Assembly: GCA_963784805.1 (NCBI GenBank)
Contig: CAWASR010000001.1
Location: forward strand, 1-64,000
DNA from: Roseiarcus sp963784805
GTDB taxonomy: Bacteria > Pseudomonadota > Alphaproteobacteria > Rhizobiales > Beijerinckiaceae
Direction: 5' to 3'
DNA length: 64,000 nt
Of this stretch, positions 57,435 through 64,000 are shown one piece after another (within the stretch, counting starts at the first letter, position 1; every line of letters starts with the position of its first letter). The position numbers and the translations under genes were made by a program. Below the pieces are notes generated by a model. The model worked only from the letters and a program-made list of their open reading frames with translations, had not been told where the DNA came from and did not search any database.

Positions 57435-58130
57435 CTAGATGATCGCCATGCGAACACCGGAGGGCGAAGGCTTCCGCTCGCGGCGATAGCTGACGTAGCC
57501 CAGCCCCGCGAAGCCGGCGAGCGCCAGGCCCCAGGTCGAGGGCTCGGGCACAGCAATGACGCTGACGTCGTCCAGGCCAATGTAGCTTGGGCCGTTAATT
57601 TCGGTGAAGCTAATCGTGTTGGACGTCCCGTCGGCGATGAAAGTGGAGACGAAACGCACCCATGTCGAAGGCTCATTCGTTGCGGGGGCGGTTGCCGTCT
57701 CGGACAGGAGAATTGTGTTGGATGTTCCGTCGACGACGTTCGCGATGATCGCCGCAGGGCCGTTATTGGCGCTGTAATTTCCCACCCAGTAACTCACCTG
57801 GTACTCTTGAAAGGGCAGCGTGGGGAACGTCTGGCTCGCGGTCACGGTTCTGACGCTGCCGTCGGCCAGATTGACGGCGAAATTCCCGTTGTGGCCGGAA
57901 ATCGCGATCTGCTGGAGATTGAACCCGTTCTCGTACCACGTGAGTGAGGCGTCGCTGACGGTCCAGCCCGAAAGCGTCGTGCTGTCGCCTGGCGCAACCT
58001 GTTGAGCAAGGGAGGCTCCCCCGGTGAACGTGCCGTCCTCGAAGCTGCCGTTGGCGATCAAATTCGCCGCCGCCGGCTCAGCGCAGACAATCGCGCAGGC
58101 GGACGCAATAGCTCGGAAATAGCAATGCAT
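57435..58130 (-). CDS. PEP-CTERM sorting domain protein
   Basis: A 231-residue secreted protein. An N-terminal signal peptide (AIASACAIVCAEPAAA) is followed by a beta-rich region with NLIANGSFEDG, as in DUF642-like/extracellular proteins, and two similar segments VDGTSNTILLSET and ADGTSNTISFTEI. The C-terminus is VPEPSTWGLALAGFAGLGYV followed by a basic cluster (SYRRERK). This is the PEP motif, membrane segment and Arg-rich tail recognised by exosortase, which handles export of surface or matrix proteins. No exosortase gene is in the window. Confidence 0.85.
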   Translation of the reverse strand: MHCYFRAIASACAIVCAEPAAANLIANGSFEDGTFTGGASLAQQVAPGDSTTLSGWTVSDASLTWYENGFNLQQIAISGHNGNFAVNLADGSVRTVTASQTFPTLPFQEYQVSYWVGNYSANNGPAAIIANVVDGTSNTILLSETATAPATNEPSTWVRFVSTFIADGTSNTISFTEINGPSYIGLDDVSVIAVPEPSTWGLALAGFAGLGYVSYRRERKPSPSGVRMAII

Positions 58131-58216
58131 GGCTCCCTCCCCTGCCGGACATTCCCCGTCCGGAACCCGTCACTATTGATATTCCTCTCAACCTGACTGG
58201 CTGCGCATCCGCCTTA

Positions 58217-58262
58217 ATCACGAAGCCGTGATCACCCATTCTCGATCACTAATCCGTGATCG
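58217..58262. promoter_or_regulatory. Two tandem palindromes upstream of secreted protein gene
   Basis: ATCACG-AAGC-CGTGAT (58217-58232) and GATCAC-TAATCC-GTGATC (58244-58261) are two perfect 6-base inverted repeats sharing the GTGATC half-site, with centres about 28 bases apart. This fits a double operator for a dimeric regulator. The remaining bases of 58131-58462 show no gene. Confidence 0.45.
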
Positions 58263-58462
58263 CGATTTTGTCCAGTGTTTATCGACAGATACAGTCGATG
58301 AAGCTCCTCGGGGCTCCCAACCTGCAGGTCGGCAGCCTTTCGTTCCAGCCGCATCGGGTCCTGCCGCGGCCCTAGCGGCGCCGCCGTGCGGACCCACAAC
58401 GCCGGCATCGATTTGGCGCACGCGGCCGGTTCGGCTATTTTGCCGTCGGGTAAAGTAAAGTC

Positions 58463-59092
58463 ATGCGAACGGAGGCCGCCGTGAAATCGCTTCGAATTGC
58501 TTTCGTCGCCGCAATCACCCTTTCGGCCTCGCCCGCCTTTGCCCAGGGCGCGTCGCACGTGACCGTGCGCGCGACAGTCGAACGCATCGAGGCCGACGGG
58601 ACGACCCTGAGCGTGCGCACCCGCGCGGGCGAGGAGCGGGTGGTCCATCTCAGCGCCAAGACCCGCTACCTCCTCGTCGTTCCGGCGACGCTCGCCGAGG
58701 TGAAACCCGGCGCCTTCGTCGGCGTCGCGGCGCTGCCGGGCGAGGGCGGCAAACTCAAGGCGCTGGAGGTGCATATCTTTCCCGCGGCAATGCGCGGGAC
58801 CGGCGAGGGCTTCCGGCCATTCGATCTCGCGCCCCACAGCTCGATGACCAACGGCGATGTCGCCGCCGAGGTCAAGGGCGTCGAAGGGCCGACGCTCACC
58901 GTGACCTACAAGGGCGGCCAACAGACGATCGTCGTCGGCGCGAAGACGCCGATCGTCGCCTTCGAGCCCGGCGCCAAATCCGACCTCAAGGCCGGGGCCG
59001 CGATCATCGCGCGCGGCCTCAAGCAGGACGACGGCTCAGTCGACGCCCAGGCAGTTCTGGTCGGCAAGGACGGGCTGGCGCCGCCGATGTGA
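58463..59092 (+). CDS. Secreted hypothetical protein with two beta-barrel-like repeats
   Basis: A 209-residue exported protein. The signal peptide covers about residues 1-28 (LRIAFVAAITLSASPAFAQG). The mature part contains two related segments: VTVRATVERIEADGTTLSVR, with LSAKTRYLLVV, and EVKGVEGPTLTVTYKGGQQT, with VGAKTPIVAFE. Each is followed by a VKPGAFVGV or LKAGAAIIA turn. This is the pattern of DUF5666-like OB-fold repeat proteins of unknown function. It follows the tandem palindromes, which may control it. Confidence 0.7.
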   Translation: MRTEAAVKSLRIAFVAAITLSASPAFAQGASHVTVRATVERIEADGTTLSVRTRAGEERVVHLSAKTRYLLVVPATLAEVKPGAFVGVAALPGEGGKLKALEVHIFPAAMRGTGEGFRPFDLAPHSSMTNGDVAAEVKGVEGPTLTVTYKGGQQTIVVGAKTPIVAFEPGAKSDLKAGAAIIARGLKQDDGSVDAQAVLVGKDGLAPPM

Positions 59093-59198
59093 GGCGCCGG
59101 CGCTCCAGCAAGCGATTTGAGACCGGCCGACGATCGATTTGCCCGGGTAGGCCGTCCCGTGCTAGCGATCGCCCATTCTTTCATCCCTTAGTTGAGGC

Positions 59199-61046
59199 AT
59201 GCCCTTGTCGTCGAGCGACCAAGCCGAGATTGCGCCAGGCGCGCCCGCGCGGGATTCGCTGTTCACCTTCGTCCTGATCAAGCCGACCCATTACGACGAT
59301 CAGGGCTATCCGATCCAATGGTTCCGCTCGGCTCTGCCGTCGAACACGCTCGCCTGCATGAACAGTCTTGCGGAAGACGCGCGCCGGCGCGAGGTGCTGG
59401 GCCCTGGGGTGGCTATCAACATCGACACCTATGACGAGACCAACCGCCGCGTTGTCCCGAGCCGGATCATTCGCGATTTGAAGCGCCGGGGCGGACGGAC
59501 CCTCATCGGACTGGTCGGCGTGCAGTCGAACCAGTTTCCGCGCTCGGTCGACCTTGCCCGGCAATTCCGCGCCGCCGGCCTTCAGGTCTGCATCGGCGGC
59601 TTTCATGTCTCCGGCTGCCTCGCCATGCTGCCGGAAATGCCGGCCGAGCTCAAGGAGGCGCAGGCGATGGGCGTGTCGCTGTTCGCGGGCGAGGCGGAGA
59701 ATTCACGGCTCGACGAGGTGCTCCTCGACGCCTGGCGCGGGACCTTGAAGCCGCTTTATAATTTCATGAACGATTTGCCTTCGCTCGAGGGCGAGCCGGC
59801 GCCGATCCTGCCGCGCAAGCACGTCTTGCGCACCTCCGGCACCTATTCCAGTATCGATCTCGGGCGCGGCTGCCCGTATCAGTGCTCGTTCTGCACCATC
59901 ATCAACGTCCAGGGCCGCAAGAGCCGGTTCCGCACCCCCGACGATCTCGAGCAGATCATCCGCGCCAACAAGGCGCAGGGCATCGACCGGTTCTTTATCA
60001 CCGACGACAATTTCGCCCGCAACACCGACTGGGAGATTCTGCTCGACCGGGTGATCGAACTGAAAGAGCGCGAGGGGATCAGCTGCGGATTCACCATCCA
60101 GGTCGATACGCTCTGCCACAAGATTCCCAATTTCATCGAGAAGGCGACCAGGGCCGGGGTGCGGCGGGTGTTCATCGGCCTCGAGAACATCAACCCGGAC
60201 AATCTGATTGCGGCCAAGAAGCGCCAGAACAAGATCACCGAATACCGCCTGATGCTGCAGAAATGGCGCGCGCACGGCGCCATGACCTACGCCGGCTACA
60301 TCCTCGGCTTCCCCGCCGACACCAAAGAGTCGATCCTGCGCGACATCGAGATCATCAAGCGCGAATTGCCGCTCGACATCCTCGAGTTCTTTTTCCTTAC
60401 CCCACTGCCCGGCTCGGAGGACCACAAGGTCCTGTTGAAGAAGGGCGTGTGGATGGACCCCGACATCAACAAATACGACCTCAACCACCGGGTGTCGCAT
60501 CATTCGAAAATGACCGACGCCGAATGGGAGGAGGCCTACCGCGACGCGTGGCAGGCGTTCTATACCCCCGAGCACATCCGGACCATCCTGCGCCGCGCCG
60601 CGGCGATCAAGAACGGCCGGCCGAAACAGATCGCAAGCACGATCATGTGGTTCAAGCTGATGATCGACCACGAAGGGGTCCATCCGCTCGAAGGCGGGGC
60701 GCTGCGGCTGAAATCCCGGCGCGACCGCCGCCATGGTCTGCCGATCGAATCGCCGTTCGTCTTCTATCCGCGCTATGTCGGCGAGACCCTGGTCAAGGCC
60801 TGGCGATACTGGAAGTTCGTCAGCCCGACGCGTCGCTCCCTGAAAGAGGCGCTGGAGGCGCCGGACCGTTACGCCTACACCGACCTCGCGATCGCGGAGC
60901 CGCGCGACGACGAATTCGAGGCGCTCGACCTTTACCACGCGACCAGCGGCAGCGACGGAGCGCTGGCGCGGATGAAGGTCGAGGACCAGATCCGGGGCGC
61001 CAAGCGCGTTCCCGTTGCCGCGGTTTCGGCGCCCGAGGCCAGTTGA
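59199..61046 (+). CDS. Radical SAM protein with N-terminal B12-binding-like domain
   Basis: A 615-residue radical SAM enzyme of the B12-binding class (class B style). An N-terminal Rossmann-like region (about residues 20-180) contains LIGLVGVQSNQFPRSVDLAR. It is followed by the SAM cluster motif C225/C229/C232 in GRGCPYQCSFCTI, then FFITDDNFARN and RRVFIGLENINPDN. The usual DxHxxG cobalamin motif is not obvious, so B12 binding is uncertain. The C-terminal ~200 residues are characteristic of relatives that act on lipids or large ring substrates, but no substrate is assigned. Confidence 0.88.
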   Translation: MPLSSSDQAEIAPGAPARDSLFTFVLIKPTHYDDQGYPIQWFRSALPSNTLACMNSLAEDARRREVLGPGVAINIDTYDETNRRVVPSRIIRDLKRRGGRTLIGLVGVQSNQFPRSVDLARQFRAAGLQVCIGGFHVSGCLAMLPEMPAELKEAQAMGVSLFAGEAENSRLDEVLLDAWRGTLKPLYNFMNDLPSLEGEPAPILPRKHVLRTSGTYSSIDLGRGCPYQCSFCTIINVQGRKSRFRTPDDLEQIIRANKAQGIDRFFITDDNFARNTDWEILLDRVIELKEREGISCGFTIQVDTLCHKIPNFIEKATRAGVRRVFIGLENINPDNLIAAKKRQNKITEYRLMLQKWRAHGAMTYAGYILGFPADTKESILRDIEIIKRELPLDILEFFFLTPLPGSEDHKVLLKKGVWMDPDINKYDLNHRVSHHSKMTDAEWEEAYRDAWQAFYTPEHIRTILRRAAAIKNGRPKQIASTIMWFKLMIDHEGVHPLEGGALRLKSRRDRRHGLPIESPFVFYPRYVGETLVKAWRYWKFVSPTRRSLKEALEAPDRYAYTDLAIAEPRDDEFEALDLYHATSGSDGALARMKVEDQIRGAKRVPVAAVSAPEAS

Positions 61047-61103
61047 CGCCGTTATGGACTCGAGCTTCGCAGCCGAAAGCGGGGCGGCGACACGGAATTG
61101 ATC

Positions 61104-61418
61104 ATGCCTTCGTCTTCCGCCTCCGGCCCGAACAGCGTCTCGGCTTCGCAAGTACGGGCGGCGCGCGGCCTTGTTGGATGGTCGCAGGCGAAGCTTGCCG
61201 AGACGGCCGGCGTGCCGCTGCCGGCGATTGAGCGCCTTGAAGCCAAGGGCGTCGTCGGGGCGCCGCCGGGCGCGATGGAAAGAGTGCGCGCGACCCTCGA
61301 AGCGGCGGGGGTCAAGTTCATCGCTCAGAACGGCGGCGGGGTCGGCGTGAGGCTGCGCAAAGGCCGCGAGCCGCAAACGATCGCATTCGAGGACCTCAAC
61401 GCCAGCAACGACGAATAG
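61104..61418 (+). CDS. Small XRE-like DNA-binding protein
   Basis: A 104-residue protein with a Cro/C1-type helix-turn-helix: SASQVRAARGLVGWSQAKLA, ETAGVPLPAIERLEAKG (about residues 12-55), then a short beta tail GVKFIAQNGGGVGVRLRKG. This arrangement is common for stand-alone regulators and antitoxin-like proteins in alphaproteobacteria. No toxin gene is adjacent. It follows the radical SAM gene by 57 bases on the same strand. Confidence 0.8.
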   Translation: MPSSSASGPNSVSASQVRAARGLVGWSQAKLAETAGVPLPAIERLEAKGVVGAPPGAMERVRATLEAAGVKFIAQNGGGVGVRLRKGREPQTIAFEDLNASNDE

Positions 61419-61544
61419 GCGCTGCGAGGGCGCCGAACCGTCGCCGGCCGAGCGCCGAATCCCGCGAATGTCGCGGCGGCGCTTCATCATAAATTTGGAC
61501 TTTTACCCTACCTTCCGCGTGGGATAGTCTGTTGGAGGCTGGAA

Positions 61545-62333
61545 TTGGCCCCGGCGCTTCGCACGAATGCAGAAATGATCCGGTGGATCGCGCGCCAGAC
61601 GCTGTTTGCGCTGAGCTGCGTCGCGCCGGCGACGCTGCTTGCGACGCTGTGGCTCTGCGGCGGCGATCTCGGCCGCAGGGTCGGCGGCCACACCATCCTT
61701 CTGTTCAGCATGGCGCTGGCGTTGGGCGAGACTGTGGTGTTCACGCCGATCGTCGCCATCCGCAGCGTCATGACGCTGCGCGAACTCAACGTCGCGCGCG
61801 ACGAGCTGATCCGGCTCGCCTGCACCGACCCGCTGACGGGCCTGCTCAACCGGCGCGGATTCGAAGGCATCGCCGCCCGCGCGGTCGACGCCATGACCGC
61901 GCGAGGTCGTCCGGCCGCGGTGCTGATGTGCGACCTCGACCATTTCAAGGAGGTCAACGACGTGTTCGGTCATGAGTTCGGCGACCTGGCTCTTAAGCGC
62001 GTCGCCGACCTCTTGCGTCAGACAATCGATCGCGACCATGTCTTTCTCGCCCGTCTCGGCGGTGAGGAATTCGTCGCGATTCTCGGCGATTGCGGCGGCG
62101 GCGAAGCCCTGGCCCTTGCCGAGCGGGTTCGGAAGACATTCGCCGGACACGCGTTCGCCTTGAACGGCGCGACGGCGGCGATCACGCTCAGCATCGGTTT
62201 CGCCGCGACGTCGGAGCGGGACCGGACTGTCTCCGCCCTCTTGGCCAAGGCCGACGCCGCGCTCTACGAAGCCAAGCGCGACGGGCGAAACCGGGTCGCC
62301 GCCTCCGCCGCCCCGCTGACCGCGGCGGCCTGA
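61545..62333 (+). CDS. Membrane-bound diguanylate cyclase (GGDEF)
   Basis: A 262-residue protein that makes the second messenger c-di-GMP. Two membrane segments (about residues 20-40 and 50-72) are followed by a GGDEF domain: TDPLTGLLNRRGFE (about 96-109), CDLDHFKEVNDVFGHEFGD, the active-site loop RLGGEEFVAILGD, and ADAALYEAKRDGRNRV at the end. No RxxD inhibitory site is clear. A TTG at 61545 follows GGAGG by 8 bases; an ATG at 61575 is the alternative start. There is no sensory domain beyond the short membrane part. Confidence 0.9.
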   Translation: MAPALRTNAEMIRWIARQTLFALSCVAPATLLATLWLCGGDLGRRVGGHTILLFSMALALGETVVFTPIVAIRSVMTLRELNVARDELIRLACTDPLTGLLNRRGFEGIAARAVDAMTARGRPAAVLMCDLDHFKEVNDVFGHEFGDLALKRVADLLRQTIDRDHVFLARLGGEEFVAILGDCGGGEALALAERVRKTFAGHAFALNGATAAITLSIGFAATSERDRTVSALLAKADAALYEAKRDGRNRVAASAAPLTAAA

Positions 62334-62353
62334 GCGCGAGCCGCAGGCACTCC

Positions 62354-62560
62354 CTATTCGGGAAGCGCGTCGTCGAACATCGGCCGCCCGCTCCTACGAT
62401 GATTTCCGCGTCGCCTCGTCCTGGATCACGTCCCAGTGCTCAGTGACTTCCCGTCCTCGACGCGGATAATATCGACCGCGATCCAGTCGGCTTTCAAATT
62501 TCCGCCCGAAAACCGGCCATGAAGCATCAGCAGCGCCATGCTTCTCTGTTCGGGCGTCTC
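62354..62560 (-). pseudogene. 3' remnant of a SnoaL/NTF2-like protein
   Basis: On the minus strand one frame gives MLHGRFSGGNLKADWIAVDI and IRVEDGK. The continuation TEHWDVIQDEATRKSS lies in a second frame and SGRPMFDDALPE* in a third, ending at a TAG at 62354. Together they make the typical C-terminus of SnoaL-like (NTF2-fold) proteins. The N-terminal half is not found. At least two frameshifts make it non-functional. Confidence 0.72.
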
Positions 62561-62616
62561 CGGTATGCCGTCATCCTCATTCCCCGCGCGGGAAACGCCT
62601 GAAAGCCGGACGAAAA

Positions 62617-62782
62617 TCAATCCGGCCGCGCGTCGAACACGCTGTAGACCCAGCCGTCGGCGCGGCGATGGCCGATCCCCACTGCGATGACGCGATCGAT
62701 CCGGTCGTAATTCGGGGCCGCGGTCTCGAACTGCGGCGCAATGCGGAACGAGACGCATGATGAACAGCGGGCGCGTCCGCAC
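62617..62782 (-). pseudogene. DUF3237-like remnant with internal deletion
   Basis: RPLFIMRLV, the start pattern of DUF3237 proteins, runs directly into FRIAPQFETAAPNYDRIDRV and IAVGIGHRRADGWVYSVFDA, their C-terminal pattern, in a different frame, with a stop at 62617. The intervening ~90 residues are missing. It lies directly upstream of the SnoaL-like remnant on the same strand, so both were probably one operon. Confidence 0.65.
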
Positions 62783-62914
62783 GTTTTTGAGCGCATCAGG
62801 AAGCTCGTCGGTCAGTTTGGCGATGATCCACTACTGCCAAATCGCCGCCCCGCACATTTTGCTTATTGTGCGCCCTTCACCTTGCGCCAGACGTTGTCCG
62901 GGCCGATTTTCCCG

Positions 62915-63373
62915 TCAGTCGCCAGCCATCCCGGCGGGGGCGACGCCGGTGATCCTGCCGGCCGCGTCGAAGCCGAACACGAGAGTGGTCGCGTCGCCGC
63001 GCGGGAAGACGAACTTGATCGTGTAAAAGGTCTGGCCGCCTTCCTTCCTCGATTCCACGATTTCGGCGCGCAACGGCGCCGCCCCGTACCGGTTGAGGTC
63101 GTGCGACATGGTCGCGACCGCCGCCGTGGTCACTTCCGCGCCGAAGGCGGGGGCGTATTGCGAGCGGTCGGTCCGCCCGGCCTGCGTTTCGGTGAACCAA
63201 TGCATCGCGAACGCCGCCACCGCGTCGGCCGTCGGCGCGGCGGCGGCGCAGACTGAAGCGGCAGAACCGACCACGCCGATCGCGATCAGAACGGCGAAGC
63301 TGATGCGGCGAAGCGGCGCGGCGGCGCGGCGGATACGCGTCATTGCGACAAACATAGCGACCAAGCGATCCAT
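62915..63373 (-). CDS. Exported hypothetical protein
   Basis: A 152-residue protein with a signal peptide or anchor (residues about 20-44, PLRRISFAVLIAIGVVGSAA) followed by a small domain containing AFAMHWFTETQAGRTDRSQY, RYGAAPLRAEIVESRKEGGQ and TFYTIKFVFPRGDATTL. The start at 63373 (MDRLVAMF) is chosen to place the hydrophobic segment near the N-terminus; a longer frame to 63496 has no match. No family is recognised; the fold may be NTF2-like. Confidence 0.6.
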   Translation of the reverse strand: MDRLVAMFVAMTRIRRAAAPLRRISFAVLIAIGVVGSAASVCAAAAPTADAVAAFAMHWFTETQAGRTDRSQYAPAFGAEVTTAAVATMSHDLNRYGAAPLRAEIVESRKEGGQTFYTIKFVFPRGDATTLVFGFDAAGRITGVAPAGMAGD

Positions 63374-63578
63374 CGGCGCGACGTGCAAGACTGGACTGCT
63401 TCGCCATGGCCCGCCGAGAGACGGGCGTCTTGGACGCCCTATGGCTCGCAGTGACGAAACTTCGCAAGCACGATACGCATTTACGAACGTCTTCATCGCG
63501 CCCTGCGTCTCATCAAAGCGCCAAGAGGCGGCCGAAGCCGCCTCCCTTTTGCATTTGCTCGTCCGGCTCGACTTGCCG

Positions 63579-64000
63579 TCAGCCGCCTGCGCCGCCGATA
63601 TGCGGTTCGCCCTGCTTCTCGATCTGCTGCTTCAAGAGTGGGACCGGGTTCTCCGGATGCTGGAGATTGGGGATAAGGTCGGTCGAGGCGCCGCCGACAA
63701 AGCGTTTGACGTTCGGGAACTTCATGACCGTCTTGTCGAAGTCGATCATCACCGGGCCGAGCACCGCCATCACCCAGCCGTTGTCCTGACCGGAATATTT
63801 GCCCGGCGAGGTCGTCATGACCCGAGACGGCGCCGCGCCGTTGAAGATCATGTCGTATTTCTCATACGGGTCCATGGTCAGATTATAGAGCGCCGGGATC
63901 GAGCCGAGGTTCGAACTCCACGCCCAGCCACGAATCCCTGGCGGTGTAGAGCATCTTCCAGGCGATGTTGACCCAAGGCTCCTTGGGATCGCCGCCGATG
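63579..64000 (-). pseudogene. 3' end of an arylsulfatase, frameshifted, partial
   Basis: The gene enters from beyond the window. PKEPWVNIAWKMLYTARDSW and LGVEFEP read in one frame until about 63905-63915. The text GSIPALYNLTMDPYEKYDMI, FNGAAPSR, SPGKYSGQDNGWVMAVLGPV and NPVPLLKQQIEKQGEPHIGG then continues in another frame to the stop. This is the usual C-terminus of arylsulfatases of the alkaline-phosphatase superfamily, which hydrolyse sulfate esters. The active-site region is outside the window. The one-base shift may be a true mutation or an error. Confidence 0.75.

Overview
GC-rich (roughly 64% by eye) chromosomal DNA of an alphaproteobacterium, most likely a metabolically versatile Hyphomicrobiales member. 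This rests on codon use, the myo-inositol and De Ley-Doudoroff sugar genes, the CUT2-type sugar ABC transporters, a group 3b-type [NiFe]-hydrogenase and the protein styles. The genus cannot be fixed from the sequence. No rRNA, tRNA, CRISPR array or replication origin was seen.

Layout. 1-6 kb: heme redox genes. A conserved hypothetical tail, a DyP-type peroxidase and a catalase-like protein each carry frameshifts, several at homopolymers; a diheme c-type cytochrome follows, intact. 6-10.2 kb: a GMC flavoprotein oxidoreductase, an SDR, and the kinase and aldolase of 2-dehydro-3-deoxygalactonate metabolism (dgoK, dgoA), tightly packed in one direction. 10.3-12.9 kb: a large membrane protein that appears to join a LecA-like lectin domain, a multi-pass membrane region and a patatin-like hydrolase. 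12.9-15.2 kb: a decayed IS630 transposase and one copy of a dispersed ~320 bp repeat.

15.2-28.4 kb: an inositol-type catabolic island. On the minus strand are two Gfo/Idh/MocA dehydrogenases, an aldehyde dehydrogenase, an HpaI-type aldolase, a 2-hydroxyacid dehydrogenase and a sugar isomerase with an internal deletion. On the plus strand are iolD, iolE and a dead SDR. An RpiR regulator and a sugar ABC importer with a single-domain ATPase follow. 28.7-35.6 kb: a second sugar island, with a GntR/FCD regulator, an N-terminal remnant of a zinc alcohol dehydrogenase, an importer with two different permeases, and a mandelate-racemase-type acid sugar dehydratase.

35.8-47.5 kb: an anaerobic/fermentative module. 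It holds a four-subunit NAD(P)-linked group 3b-type [NiFe]-hydrogenase (hyhB, hyhG, hyhS, hyhL) with a cyclic-nucleotide-binding-domain protein, a tiny unannotated membrane ORF, a maturation protease and a decayed hypA. Pointing the other way are a GltD-like Fe-S flavoprotein, pyruvate:ferredoxin oxidoreductase (nifJ) and a dihydroorotate-dehydrogenase-like protein. Together they could move electrons between pyruvate, ferredoxin, NADPH and H2. 47.7-51.4 kb: a third sugar importer, followed by a C-terminal scrap of an IS6-family transposase.

52-64 kb: assorted genes. These are a cardiolipin synthase with an overlapping endonuclease/exonuclease/phosphatase-family gene, a purine-rich repeat and the second, inverted copy of the ~320 bp repeat, an NMT1-like binding protein, an SDR, a PEP-CTERM protein, a secreted hypothetical protein behind two tandem palindromes, a radical SAM protein, a small XRE regulator, a diguanylate cyclase, two decayed genes (SnoaL-like and DUF3237-like), a secreted protein, and the frameshifted 3' end of an arylsulfatase. 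Gene remnants are unusually common, so the window looks like accessory DNA under active turnover.
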